64,000 bases of DNA from an uncultured Parvularculaceae bacterium (GTDB taxonomy: Bacteria > Pseudomonadota > Alphaproteobacteria > Caulobacterales > Parvularculaceae): assembly GCA_947259375.1 (NCBI GenBank), contig CAMYLZ010000027.1:99254-163253 (forward strand), in the 5' to 3' direction. Every line of letters begins with the position of its first letter. Position 1 is the first letter of the stretch. Positions 37,629 to 46,646 of this stretch are shown one piece after another. The notes under the pieces were generated by a model that had not been told where the DNA came from, did not search any database, and saw only the letters and a program-made list of their open reading frames with translations. A program made the translations under genes and the position numbers.

Positions 37629-39505
37629 AGCCGCACCCGAACGCCGCCAAAGGCGGACGCTCCCGGCTCGCCAAATCCTGACACATCCTGATAGTCCGTA
37701 TTCGTTAGATTTTCGATACGGCCGTAAATCTCAAGTCTTTCCGTTAGCGCATAAGCGGCGCGCATGTCGGCGCGGATGAAACCGTTATTCGGCGCCGGAA
37801 CGTCGTTTTCGCGGCTATTGAAGGTGAGGCTTGTCGACACTGACAATTGGCCGGTCGGCGCGAGCGAGATAATCGCCGTCCCGCTATGTTTGGGTTGGCG
37901 TAATTGTTGAAAACGCGTCTCGCGATCGATAGCGTCGACATGGCTGTAGGCAAGGTTCACCGATAATCGCTCGCCAAAATGCAGCTCGCTTTCCAGCTCG
38001 ACGCCGCGTGCGCGTGTCCGGTCGATATTGAAAAAACCGCTGCCGGCAAAGTCAAAATCGATCTGGTCCTTGACGCGTGTCTGGAAAATGGAGGCGCGAA
38101 GGATCGCCGAGAATTCCGAGCCGCTATGCGAAAAGCGCTTTTCACCGCCGATGTCGAAGCCGTTCGCCCGTTCGGGGCGAAGGTCCGGATTTGGAATTAC
38201 GCCGAACTGATCGAGATTGAGTTCGAACAGTGTCGGTGCGCGAAATCCCTGTCCCCAGCTTGCACGCAACACCCAGCCGCCGGGCGCGGCCCATGCGGCG
38301 GCGGCGCGCGCGGTGGTTGCGCCATCGAAATTCGAAAATTCGTCGCGGCGCACGCCGGCGGAAAGCGTCAGCCCGGCGAGCGGCTTAATCTCCGCCAAGA
38401 CGAAGATCGCGCCGGCTTTCGCGCTTTCATCAATGCCGGAGACGAAAACGGTGCTGCGTTCCGCGTCGGCGCCGGCGATGAGCCGCGCATTCGCAGTGAG
38501 GTTGATCGCGCCGATATAATCCGCAGACAGCCGGTTGCCTTCGGCGGAAAATGTCTCGACCCCTAAATCCCGGTTCGTCCGGTCAATGGCGTTGTAGGAA
38601 ATGGTGAGCGCGCCGGAAAAACGGTCATGGTCATGGAGCATCCGGCCAGCGACGGCGTGGTCATTCGTTTTTTCCGTTTCGTCGGTGTCGGCGAGCGAAA
38701 AGAACGGCGGAGGAAAGCCGTCGATTTCCGCATGGGAGTCGCTGTAGCGGGCGATAAGCTCCGCTTTCCAATGGTTATTGAGCGCAAACCCGCCGGTGAG
38801 CGATCCGGCAATTGTCCGAAAGGCGTCCGCCTCCGCGCCGGACGCGGCTCGCGAAATTCCGTCCGTGCGCGCACCGGACACGGTGAAGCGGGCATAGGCG
38901 CGCTCCCGCCCGAGCGTCGCTGAGGCGCCGCCTCGAACGGTACCGCGCGCGCCGCCTTCTAGATAGGCGCGGGTTCCCGGCGCGTTCCTTTTGGTCGTGA
39001 TGGCGATTACGCCGCCGATGGCGTCTGCCCCGTAAAGCAGGCTTTGCGGGCCGCGCAGGATTTCGATACGGGCGATGTCGGCGACGCCGAGATTGGCGAA
39101 ATTGAAGCCGCCCTGCGGCGCCGACGGATCATTGACGACGATCCCGTCGATAACAATCAGCGACTGACCGCTAGAAGCGCCGCGAATGCGTGCGCTCGCG
39201 ACGCCGCCGAATGACCCGTTGCGGGCGATCGTTACGCCGACAGCGTCGCGCAAGGCGTCAGCCGCAAAGGCGTATTGCCGGGTTTCGATATCGGCGGCGA
39301 GAATTACGGATACGGACGAGCCGACTTCTTCCCAGTAATTGGGCAGGCGCGTCGCCGACACGACAAGCGTGTCGTCCAATTCTGCGGAAGGTGATTGTGC
39401 GGCGGCCGTTGCGGCCATGGCGGCGGTAAAGCCAGTTGCGATACAAACGCCGAGACGCCCGTTTCGGTGCTGTCGGAAAATGGATAGGCAAGTTGGTTGC
39501 ATCAT
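37625..39505 (-). CDS. btuB: TonB-dependent outer-membrane cobalamin receptor
   Basis: A 626-residue outer-membrane receptor. After a signal peptide (cleavage near AAAQ, residue 37) comes the TonB box DTLVVSAT (45-52), almost identical to E. coli BtuB's. A plug domain (about 60-175) has RGASSGQSLIVIDGIVVND, IEILRGPQSLLYGADAIGGVI; a 22-stranded barrel follows. Two ATGs (39505, 39502) follow AAAGGAG; the second has better spacing. A cobalamin riboswitch lies in the leader, so it should be switched off by B12. Confidence 0.93.
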   Translation of the reverse strand: MMQPTCLSIFRQHRNGRLGVCIATGFTAAMAATAAAQSPSAELDDTLVVSATRLPNYWEEVGSSVSVILAADIETRQYAFAADALRDAVGVTIARNGSFGGVASARIRGASSGQSLIVIDGIVVNDPSAPQGGFNFANLGVADIARIEILRGPQSLLYGADAIGGVIAITTKRNAPGTRAYLEGGARGTVRGGASATLGRERAYARFTVSGARTDGISRAASGAEADAFRTIAGSLTGGFALNNHWKAELIARYSDSHAEIDGFPPPFFSLADTDETEKTNDHAVAGRMLHDHDRFSGALTISYNAIDRTNRDLGVETFSAEGNRLSADYIGAINLTANARLIAGADAERSTVFVSGIDESAKAGAIFVLAEIKPLAGLTLSAGVRRDEFSNFDGATTARAAAAWAAPGGWVLRASWGQGFRAPTLFELNLDQFGVIPNPDLRPERANGFDIGGEKRFSHSGSEFSAILRASIFQTRVKDQIDFDFAGSGFFNIDRTRARGVELESELHFGERLSVNLAYSHVDAIDRETRFQQLRQPKHSGTAIISLAPTGQLSVSTSLTFNSRENDVPAPNNGFIRADMRAAYALTERLEIYGRIENLTNTDYQDVSGFGEPGASAFGGVRVRL

Positions 39506-39587
39506 TGACGACTCCTTTGTTTCTAGGATGTCGTCATGACGGATCACCGCTCGCCCTGGCTGATCCCGGCCATGCGAGAGACGACGT

Positions 39588-39755
39588 CGACGGCAGGTCT
39601 CCTGGCTCAGCGGATGATCAGCACTTCGCCGCCTTCCCGGATCAATCCAGTGGCGTTTTGGCGAAGGGCCTGACCGCTTACAGTTGCGGGCACAGCCGCG
39701 GATTCGCACCGCGTTCCCTATTCTCCCTCCGTTAAGAGGGCACCGTCTGATGTCT
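39588..39755 (-). ncRNA. Cobalamin riboswitch upstream of btuB
   Basis: Read on the minus strand, the leader has the hallmarks of a B12 riboswitch: ACGGTGCCCTC at the 5' end, GGGAACGCGGTGCGAATC, CGCGGCTGTGCCCGCAACTG, GCCACTGG, GGGAAGGCGGCGAAG, and the B12 box GAGCCAGGAGACCTGCC at 39592-39608. A weak candidate promoter lies just upstream (TATATC with TTGGCG 15 bases before). About 80 bases separate it from the btuB start; no U-tract is visible, so control may act on translation. The exact ends are approximate. Confidence 0.96.
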
Positions 39756-39766
39756 TGATATACGAC

Positions 39767-39796
39767 GCCCCGGGCGGCGCCAAGCCAGCCCGGGGC
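39767..39796 (-). other. GC-rich hairpin between small gene and riboswitch
   Basis: GCCCCGGGC at 39767-39775 pairs with GCCCGGGGC at 39788-39796. It could end the 42-codon gene's transcript, but it has no U-tract and overlaps the weak promoter candidate for the riboswitch. Confidence 0.4.
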
Positions 39797-39808
39797 AGGA
39801 TGCCGGAT

Positions 39809-39937
39809 TTATTCTGTGGCGGCGGCTTCTTTCGAAACTTCAACCATTGGAATGTCGTAAAGGCCGAAATATTCGACAATCGATGCGACGCCGACCGCGG
39901 CGAGCACAAGAATGATCAGCCAGAGGATTGCTTTCAT
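39809..39937 (-). CDS. 42-residue single-span membrane protein
   Basis: A short open frame of 42 codons. It begins MKAILWLIILVLAAVGVAS, one hydrophobic helix, followed by an amphipathic, acidic tail (VEYFGLYDIPMVEVSKEAA). The ribosome site is weak (GGGGT seven bases upstream). Amino-acid makeup and the clean start-to-stop frame favour a real gene, but no family is recognised. It lies just upstream of the btuB riboswitch on the same strand. Confidence 0.55.
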   Translation of the reverse strand: MKAILWLIILVLAAVGVASIVEYFGLYDIPMVEVSKEAAATE

Positions 39938-40141
39938 TTGGATACCCCACATTGTCAATCAATTTCCCCGGCGGCACACTAACCGACTGTATTTCATAAT
40001 ACCACAGGAAACATGAGATGCGCGACTTCGCGCCGCTGCATCTGGTGCGCATAAACCACGAATAGCGCGCCTGAATGCGCCAGCTGGTTGAGGTTCAGTC
40101 AATTAACCGCGGATATTGCGTGTGCGAAATAAATTGTGAAA

Positions 40142-41527
40142 TCAGTCGCCAAAGCTGCCCGCCGGCCCGGGAAATACTACCGGCGTTTGCGCGCCGTCTT
40201 TCGAAATTGCCGATACGCCGAAGAAAAAATTGTCGATAACAATATTTTCGAGCGTGAATTCATCGACATCCCCGACATCAATGCTGTTCGTCCATTGCGG
40301 CGCATCGGTGCGGCGCCAGTGCACCCGATAGCCGGCGAGATTTTTCGATGCGCGGCCGGCGGGGCGGGACCATTTCAATGTGGTGGAAGGCGAGACGGCG
40401 CCGGAGATTTCCACGTCAGCGGGAATTGGCGGCGCGGCTGCGATGCCCGCAAGGGTGACCACATTCAAGGCGGTGAGTTTGCGTGCATAATCGAAATCCA
40501 CGCCTTCCACGATATCGCCATAACGTATGCCGTCCTCCACGCGCAGATCCTGGTGCTGGCGCGCATAATGTTCATGGGTTTCCATGATGCGCACGCCCGG
40601 AAAGCCGGCTTCGTTGAACGGGCGATGGTGGCCGCCGCGCGCGAATCGGTCGAGCCGATAGATCATCAGCACGTCGAGATTGGGAATATAGGCGTCCGCC
40701 AGCCGATCGATGTAACGGGCGAGATTGCGCGAGGGCGAATCGACTTCGCCGCCGGTGAACCGGCGAATTCTTGCTTCCTCCGGCGTTTCGGTTGCGCGCG
40801 TGCCTTCCGAAAAGACGCGCGCCGTCGAGTTTTCAATAACGCCGTCTATGCCGGCGATATTGCCGATCATGTCGTTATTGAGGACCGCCTTGATCCGCCA
40901 ACCCTGTTCGATGGCGTGGGCGGCGACGATCTTGCCGCCGAACAAGCCCTGCTCCTCGCCGGAGAGGCCCGAATAGACAATCGTGCCGGCGAATTTTTCC
41001 TTCGACAAAACCCGCGCCGCTTCAATCACGCCGGCCATGCCTGATGCATTGTCATTGGCGCCCGGACTGTCCGATATCGCATCAAGAGGGTCGGAAACGC
41101 GCGAATCGATATCCCCGCTCATCATAACGATCCTGTCAGGATCGAGCTGGCCGCGCTGGACCGCGATGACGCTGACCACCTCCGTTCGCTCCGGGATGCG
41201 CGGTTCGCCTTCGACGAAATCACTGACATAGAAGACGTCGAGACATCCCCCGCAATCATCGGAAATACGGTCGAATTCGGCTTTGATCCAGCGCCGCGCG
41301 GCGCCGATGCCGCGTGTGTCGGAGCTGGTCTCCGACAGCGTATGGCGCGTGCCGAAGCCAGCCAGCGTTATGATATCTCGTTCTATGCGCTCGGCCGAAA
41401 CCGCGCCTTCAAGACGGTGCATGCGCGAATCATGGGGGGCGGGACTTTGCGCCGCGACCGCGCCGGCGGCCCAAGCGGAGATGAGCAGGGTGGGGACGAA
41501 AACACGCATTTTATTCGGCCTTTTCAT
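40142..41527 (-). CDS. Secreted M28-family zinc aminopeptidase with C-terminal fibronectin-III-like region
   Basis: A 461-residue exported peptidase. A signal peptide covers about residues 1-26 (cleavage at AVAAQ). The M28 domain has GDIDSR (138-143), PGANDNASG with Asp159, SGEEQGLFGG with Glu191/Glu192, Asp219 in NNDMIG and a late His in ETHEHYARQHQDL. The first zinc-ligand position, usually His in GHxDS, is Asp139. Residues from about 385 look like a fibronectin-III fold (SPSTTLKWSRPAG...AGYRVHWR). The start is uncertain: ATG 41527 here, or 41509, which has AAGG nine bases upstream. Confidence 0.85.
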   Translation of the reverse strand: MKRPNKMRVFVPTLLISAWAAGAVAAQSPAPHDSRMHRLEGAVSAERIERDIITLAGFGTRHTLSETSSDTRGIGAARRWIKAEFDRISDDCGGCLDVFYVSDFVEGEPRIPERTEVVSVIAVQRGQLDPDRIVMMSGDIDSRVSDPLDAISDSPGANDNASGMAGVIEAARVLSKEKFAGTIVYSGLSGEEQGLFGGKIVAAHAIEQGWRIKAVLNNDMIGNIAGIDGVIENSTARVFSEGTRATETPEEARIRRFTGGEVDSPSRNLARYIDRLADAYIPNLDVLMIYRLDRFARGGHHRPFNEAGFPGVRIMETHEHYARQHQDLRVEDGIRYGDIVEGVDFDYARKLTALNVVTLAGIAAAPPIPADVEISGAVSPSTTLKWSRPAGRASKNLAGYRVHWRRTDAPQWTNSIDVGDVDEFTLENIVIDNFFFGVSAISKDGAQTPVVFPGPAGSFGD

Positions 41528-41640
41528 TAATTGTCGTAAAACCGCCAAAAAGTGTTGCTCTACCGCAACCTTGGCGCGTGACTACATGCAAGACTTGCCG
41601 AGGCAGATGCGTTGATGCAACATCGTTAATGGGATATTAA

Positions 41641-41668
41641 TTGATTTGATGAAATTCGGCGGTAGAAG
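41641..41668 (+). promoter_or_regulatory. Candidate promoter of the OmpA-like gene
   Basis: TTGATT at 41641-41646 and TAGAAG at 41663-41668, 16 bases apart, in an AT-rich stretch about 100 bases before ATG 41767. A full AGGAGG lies just before the ATG. Low certainty. Confidence 0.3.
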
Positions 41669-41766
41669 GCTGTATTTCGGACCGCCGAACCGCTACCGAG
41701 AGCGAGGATTTTAGCGCGCAACCGCAAGTCCTCAGGGTTTGGGGTCGGATCACCTAGGAGGGGAAG

Positions 41767-42927
41767 ATGAAAATTAAGACAGTTTTGTTGGCAGCGGCGG
41801 CGACGGCGGCGATGGCCCCCGCGGCGCATGCTTATGAGGGACTTTACGGCGCCATCGGCGCGGGTCTCAACTATCTGGGATACGAAAACGACGTCAGCAA
41901 TGACAGCTCAAGTTCGCCCGGCCCGCTCGTATTTGACAGCTCCGCGGATTACAGTAACGGCATCGGCGTTTATGCGGCGCTCGGCTATGACTGGGGCAAT
42001 AATTGGCGCACCGAGGCCGAGTTCGGTTACCGCAACAATGATATCGATCAGATCGATCCGGACGGGCCGGGATTTTCCGGCTGGCCGACCGGCACGATCA
42101 ACGGCGACACTAAAACCTATTCGATCATGGGCAATCTGATCTATGATTTCCGCAACGATTCTGCGTTTACGCCATATCTCGGCGTTGGCGCTGGTCTCGG
42201 CGTGGTCGATGCGGATATCGTCGGCTCGAATGCGGCTGGCGCGCCGACGGCGCCGCTGACCATCGCTTATGGCGGCTCAAAAGCAGCGCTCGCCTATCAA
42301 GGCATCGCCGGTATCGCGGTTGAGCTTTCGGAAGGCCTCTCGCTGGATCTTTCCTATCGCTATTTCGAAACCCTAAAGGAAGAGTTGTCTGGGGCCGTCA
42401 ACGGTTCGGCGGCGAGTCTGGATGTCGGCAACGCGTCGCACAGCGCCTTTGCGGGGCTGCGCTGGAATTTCGGCGCTTCCGCGCCGGCGCCGGTCGCGCC
42501 GCAATTCAAGGATTGCTGGGACGGTTCGAGCGTGCCGGTTACGGCCGAATGTCCGCCGCAGGTGATTGATCAGACGGCGGCTGATCTCGATCCGGTGAAT
42601 TTCACCGTCTATTTCGATTATGACAAGTCGAACCTGACCACGCAGGCGTCGGATCTTATCCGCGAAGCGGCGGCGCGCGCGCTTGAAAACGACATCGATA
42701 TGGTCGTCGTTGCGGGCAACACCGACACGTCGGGCGGCTCGGCCTATAACCAGGCTCTGTCCGAGCGGCGCGCCCGCGCGGTGCATGATGGGCTCATCGC
42801 CAATGGCGTGCCGACGGACCGCATTCGGCTCGAGGCCTATGGCGAAACCAACCTCGCCAAGCCGACGGCGGACGGCGTGCGCGAACCGCTGAACCGTCGC
42901 GCCGATGTGGTGATTTCGTTTCAGTAA
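41767..42927 (+). CDS. OmpA-family outer-membrane protein
   Basis: A 386-residue outer-membrane protein. A signal peptide (1-22, AAHAYEG) precedes an eight-strand beta-barrel (about 25-235, starting GLYGAIGAGLNYLG), a Pro/Ala and cysteine-bearing linker, and a peptidoglycan-binding OmpA C-terminal domain (about 270-386) with VYFDYDKSNLT and the signature NTDTSGGSAYNQALSERRA. It anchors the outer membrane to the cell wall. The ribosome site is the full AGGAGG and the gene is followed by a strong terminator, consistent with high expression. Confidence 0.94.
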   Translation: MKIKTVLLAAAATAAMAPAAHAYEGLYGAIGAGLNYLGYENDVSNDSSSSPGPLVFDSSADYSNGIGVYAALGYDWGNNWRTEAEFGYRNNDIDQIDPDGPGFSGWPTGTINGDTKTYSIMGNLIYDFRNDSAFTPYLGVGAGLGVVDADIVGSNAAGAPTAPLTIAYGGSKAALAYQGIAGIAVELSEGLSLDLSYRYFETLKEELSGAVNGSAASLDVGNASHSAFAGLRWNFGASAPAPVAPQFKDCWDGSSVPVTAECPPQVIDQTAADLDPVNFTVYFDYDKSNLTTQASDLIREAAARALENDIDMVVVAGNTDTSGGSAYNQALSERRARAVHDGLIANGVPTDRIRLEAYGETNLAKPTADGVREPLNRRADVVISFQ

Positions 42928-42957
42928 GGAACGGCTGAAACAATAAGCGTTATGGAG

Positions 42958-42987
42958 ACCGGCGCGGCTATGCTGCGCCGGTTTTTT
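42958..42987 (+). terminator. Intrinsic terminator after the OmpA-like gene
   Basis: ACCGGCGC at 42958-42965 pairs with GCGCCGGT at 42975-42982, followed by a run of six T at 42982-42987. It lies 30 bases after the stop codon. Confidence 0.85.
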
Positions 42988-43021
42988 CATGTGTTGGGGT
43001 TCTCGCCGGCGGCGCGGGAGG

Positions 43022-43660
43022 TCAGTCTGCGGCGGCAGGACCGGCGGGCGCATACATCCTTTTGAACGCCGCAACGGCTTGATCGACTTGCGCGTCAATC
43101 GCCGCATCAAGATCCGCCGGCGTCTCGCCCATCAACATGCAGGTATGCAAGGGCTCGGTCAGCAACGCGCCCAATCGCCAGATCGCCTGTTCGGGATTGT
43201 CGATCGAAAAAGCGCCCCGCGCGGCGAGACGGGCGAGTATCGGCGCGCACATTTTCGCCATGGAGTAAGGCCCGTGCTCCAGATAGGCCTGCCCGATCGC
43301 CGGCGTGCGCGCGGCCTCGAAAGCAGCGATCCGGCGCAAGGCTAATGCATCCGGCTCCAGGATGCCGCGCAGAAACTGCGCCGCCAGTTTGCGGATCACC
43401 TCATCCGGCGGCAGGCTGGCTTCGATGTCGTCGACATTGACGGGCAGCAGATTTTTGCAAGTCTCCGTAATGGTCGCGCCAAACAGCTCTTCTTTCGACC
43501 GGAAACGATTATAGACGGTGCGCTTTGAAACGCCGGCGGTCAGCGCGATCTGATCCATGCTGGCGCTGTCAAATCCGCGGGACAAGAATGTCTCGCGCGC
43601 CGCGTTGACGATCGCCTGGGTTTTCTCGTCTGGTTCGTCCGCCAAAAGCGCTTCAGCCAT
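43022..43660 (-). CDS. TetR-family transcriptional regulator
   Basis: A 212-residue TetR repressor. The N-terminal DNA-binding domain has the full pattern IVNAARETFLSRGFDSASMDQIALTAGVSKRTVYNRF, with the recognition helix in the last twelve residues; a TetR C-terminal helical ligand domain follows. ATG 43660 leaves the usual short leader; the frame is open to 43729. It is divergent from the penicillin-binding protein by 131 bases and may regulate it or itself, which is inference. Confidence 0.93.
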   Translation of the reverse strand: MAEALLADEPDEKTQAIVNAARETFLSRGFDSASMDQIALTAGVSKRTVYNRFRSKEELFGATITETCKNLLPVNVDDIEASLPPDEVIRKLAAQFLRGILEPDALALRRIAAFEAARTPAIGQAYLEHGPYSMAKMCAPILARLAARGAFSIDNPEQAIWRLGALLTEPLHTCMLMGETPADLDAAIDAQVDQAVAAFKRMYAPAGPAAAD

Positions 43661-43791
43661 ATTGCGCGTGCCTTTTCTTCTCAGTTTTCGCGGCTGATTA
43701 TGGCGCATTTTGTTCAAAAGCAAAATCAAACGGTTAAGCGCTGCTGTGCCTGTTTACGCGCCGTTAACCACAACATTCGATTTCTATTGCG

Positions 43792-45705
43792 ATGGCGAAA
43801 AGAAAAACCAAGCGCAAGACAGGCCGCCGACCGGCGCGACGGGCCCCCGCCCGCCGACGGCGCGCGGCTGGTCGAAAACGCGCTGGCGGGTCTATTTTGA
43901 CGCGCGCAATCGGCGAGATTGGCGTCTTCGCCATGACCTTGCTGGTCGGGTTTGCTGCGCTGTTCGCTTATTTCGCCAGCGACCTGCCTGACACGTCTGC
44001 GCTATGGAGCGAAGGCGGCGCGCGCCGGGTTACGTTGCTCGCCGCCGATGGCGCGCCGATCGTGATGCAGGGCGTGTCTCAAGGCGCGCCAATACGGCTC
44101 GCAGATTTGCCGACGCATGTTCCGAATGCGGTGCTGGCGGTGGAAGATCGCAATTTTTACCACCATTTCGGCGCGAATCCGGTTTCAATCCTCCGGGCGC
44201 TGATTGTTAATGTCAACCAAGGCGGCATTCGGCAAGGCGGGTCGACGATCACCCAACAGCTTGCAAAGAACGTCTTCCTGACCGGCGACCAGACGGTGAA
44301 GCGAAAAGTTCAGGAGCTAATGCTGGCCTTCTGGCTGGAGCAGAAATTCACCAAACAGGAAATCCTGACGCTATATCTCAATCGCGTTTATTTCGGCGCC
44401 GGCGCCTATGGCGTCGATGCGGCGAGTTATCGTTATTTCGGTAAAAGCGCGCGGCGGTTGAGCCTCGGCGAGGCGGCGGTGCTGGCCGGGCTTTTAAAGG
44501 CGCCGTCGCGTTACGCGCCGACCAACAATCCGGGCGATGCGGGTCGGCGCGGCAGGCTGGTGATTGAACAAATGGTCGAAGCCGGCTTTCTGACGCGGGA
44601 ACGCGCGCAAGCGGCGATCGCCGATCCGGTGCTGCTTGCGCGGCCGCGTTTTGAAGCCGCGCCCTATTTTATCGATCAGGCGCTGCGCGAGGCGAACGCG
44701 CTTGTCGGCGATCTTGACGCGGACCTTTTTGTGCACACGACGTTTGATCCGCGCGTGCAGGCGGCGGCTGAAATGGGAATGCTCGCCGGTTTCGCCATGG
44801 CGGGAGAGGCGGCGAGTGATGTCGAGGCCGCCGCCGTCTTTATGGATGGCGAGGGCGCGGTGCGCGGCATGGTCGGCGGTCGCGATTATGCGAAAAGCCA
44901 GTTCAATCGCGCGGCGCAGGCGCGCCGCCAGCCCGGTTCCGCATTCAAGCCGATTGTTTATCTCGCCGGCGTCACCAAAGGCGAAACGGCCAATGCGATA
45001 GTGCTCGATGCGCCGGTGCACATCGGCAGTTGGTCGCCGGACAATTACAAGAGCAAATTTTATGGCGAGGTGACGCTGCGTGAGGCGTTGGCGCGCTCGC
45101 TCAATAGCGCCGCCATTCGCGTGCAAGAGCGCGCCGGACGCGCGCATGTTCGCGAAACGGCTCGGCGTCTTGGTTGGCCGACAACGCTCAATGCGGGGCC
45201 TTCGCTTGCGCTTGGCGTCGACGAAATTTCGCCGATGCAGCTTGCTGCCGTTTATGCGCCCTTCGCCAATGGCGGGTTTCGCATAAGACCGCATCTGGTG
45301 GAACGCATCGAAACCGCGGATGGCGAAATTGTGTATCAACGCCAGGGATCGATCGTCGAAGAAGCCGCGCCGGCCGGCGCGATCGATGAAATGAACGAAA
45401 TGTTGCGCGCTGTTGTCGGCTGGGGCACGGGCCGGGCGGCGCAGGTGCCCGGCTATGCCGCCGCGGGCAAAACCGGCACGACGCAAGGCAGCCGCGACGC
45501 CTGGTTCGCCGGTCATGCAGGCGGTCTTGTCGGCGTCGTCTGGGTCGGTCGTGACGATAATCGGCCGATGAAAGACATGACGGGCGGCAGGGCGCCTGCG
45601 GTCATCTGGCGCGAGGCGATGGCGCGGGCGCTGCCGCCGCCGATTTATGTCACGTCCGCCCCTGAACGGGATCCGATCGCCGCCCTCCTTCGGGCCGGCG
45701 GCTGA
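43792..45705 (+). CDS. Class A penicillin-binding protein (bifunctional glycosyltransferase/transpeptidase)
   Basis: Polymerises and cross-links peptidoglycan at the outer face of the inner membrane. The 637-residue protein has an Arg/Lys-rich cytoplasmic tail (1-33), one membrane helix (about 43-63), a GT51 domain with catalytic Glu118 in EDRNFYHHFG and GGSTITQQLAKN, and a transpeptidase domain with nucleophile Ser383 (SAFK), SLNSA as SxN and Lys560 in KTGTT. The short size and single linker fit a PBP1-type enzyme lacking the inserted domains of E. coli PBP1a. Confidence 0.94.
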   Translation: MAKRKTKRKTGRRPARRAPARRRRAAGRKRAGGSILTRAIGEIGVFAMTLLVGFAALFAYFASDLPDTSALWSEGGARRVTLLAADGAPIVMQGVSQGAPIRLADLPTHVPNAVLAVEDRNFYHHFGANPVSILRALIVNVNQGGIRQGGSTITQQLAKNVFLTGDQTVKRKVQELMLAFWLEQKFTKQEILTLYLNRVYFGAGAYGVDAASYRYFGKSARRLSLGEAAVLAGLLKAPSRYAPTNNPGDAGRRGRLVIEQMVEAGFLTRERAQAAIADPVLLARPRFEAAPYFIDQALREANALVGDLDADLFVHTTFDPRVQAAAEMGMLAGFAMAGEAASDVEAAAVFMDGEGAVRGMVGGRDYAKSQFNRAAQARRQPGSAFKPIVYLAGVTKGETANAIVLDAPVHIGSWSPDNYKSKFYGEVTLREALARSLNSAAIRVQERAGRAHVRETARRLGWPTTLNAGPSLALGVDEISPMQLAAVYAPFANGGFRIRPHLVERIETADGEIVYQRQGSIVEEAAPAGAIDEMNEMLRAVVGWGTGRAAQVPGYAAAGKTGTTQGSRDAWFAGHAGGLVGVVWVGRDDNRPMKDMTGGRAPAVIWREAMARALPPPIYVTSAPERDPIAALLRAGG

Positions 45706-45757
45706 GGCGAGATAATCACAATAGCCGCGCGCGCGAAACGCAGCGATTGGCTCTATT

Positions 45758-46528
45758 TCATTTAGTCTGTTGCTTCGTTGGCGCGACGCCATAGGTGAAA
45801 AGTCTCGGCCCCTCGCTTTCGAGCCAGTCGGCGGCGGCGCGCGCATCGACACCGAGCGTGCGCACGAGGCGCCAGAATGCGGGTGAATGATTCATATGAA
45901 CGAGATGGGCGCATTCATGCGCGGCGACATAGTCCAGAATTTCAAATGGCGCGAGAATAAGCCGCCAGGAAAAAGATAGGACGCCATCGGACGAACATGA
46001 TCCCCAGCGCGTGCGCGTGTCTTTGATTGAAATGCGGCTGCGTTTCTTGCCGAGCTTGTCGCAATGAATGTCGACGCGTTCGGTGAGGCGTTGCCGGGCT
46101 TCTCGCTTCAGCCAGTCTGAAACGCGGCGGTTGAGGTGTTCGGGGTGGCCGCCGACGCGAATGGTCGGGAAAAAAGCGTCCTCGCGGCGCACCGCGCGGC
46201 GCGAATCCGGATCGCAGATGATCATATGTTCGACGCCGGTGAATGGCACCCGCATCCCGGGCGCAAAGGGGCGTCCGCGCAAATGTTCGCTCATTTGCCC
46301 GGCGATCCAGTCTATGCGTTCATTGGCGAATCGAATCGCTTCCGGCAGGGCGCGTTTCGACGGCGCCGTCACGACGATTTCCCCAGCAACCGGATCAACC
46401 TTTAAAATCAACCGTTTGGCACGACGATTGACGCGCGCGATCAGGGGCGCAGAACGTTCGCCTATATTGATTTCAGTTCTGGTGGTGTGATTTATCGGCA
46501 TGTCGCTGTTACTTTTGGCCTGTCTCAT
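45758..46528 (-). CDS. YgjP/M48-like zinc metalloprotease (SprT-like fold)
   Basis: A 256-residue protein of the YgjP (DUF45, WSS1-like) family. The zinc motif is HECAH, in VAAHECAHLVHMNHSPAFW, preceded by RTRWGSCSSDGVLSFSWRLILAP, both family landmarks. Such proteins are annotated as M48-type metallopeptidases; the E. coli homologue has been reported as a UTP pyrophosphatase, so the actual role is unclear. ATG 46528 is used; ATG 46501 is an alternative. Confidence 0.88.
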   Translation of the reverse strand: MRQAKSNSDMPINHTTRTEINIGERSAPLIARVNRRAKRLILKVDPVAGEIVVTAPSKRALPEAIRFANERIDWIAGQMSEHLRGRPFAPGMRVPFTGVEHMIICDPDSRRAVRREDAFFPTIRVGGHPEHLNRRVSDWLKREARQRLTERVDIHCDKLGKKRSRISIKDTRTRWGSCSSDGVLSFSWRLILAPFEILDYVAAHECAHLVHMNHSPAFWRLVRTLGVDARAAADWLESEGPRLFTYGVAPTKQQTK

Positions 46529-46646
46529 CCTCGACCGATTTGCAAAAAGATCAATTTGTTTTGACGCCGATGCACCGCTTCCTGTTTAACGCCATTGAAA
46601 ACGGCGCCTGTCGCGCCGGTCCTTGCGGAGGCGCGCTCGAATAGCA

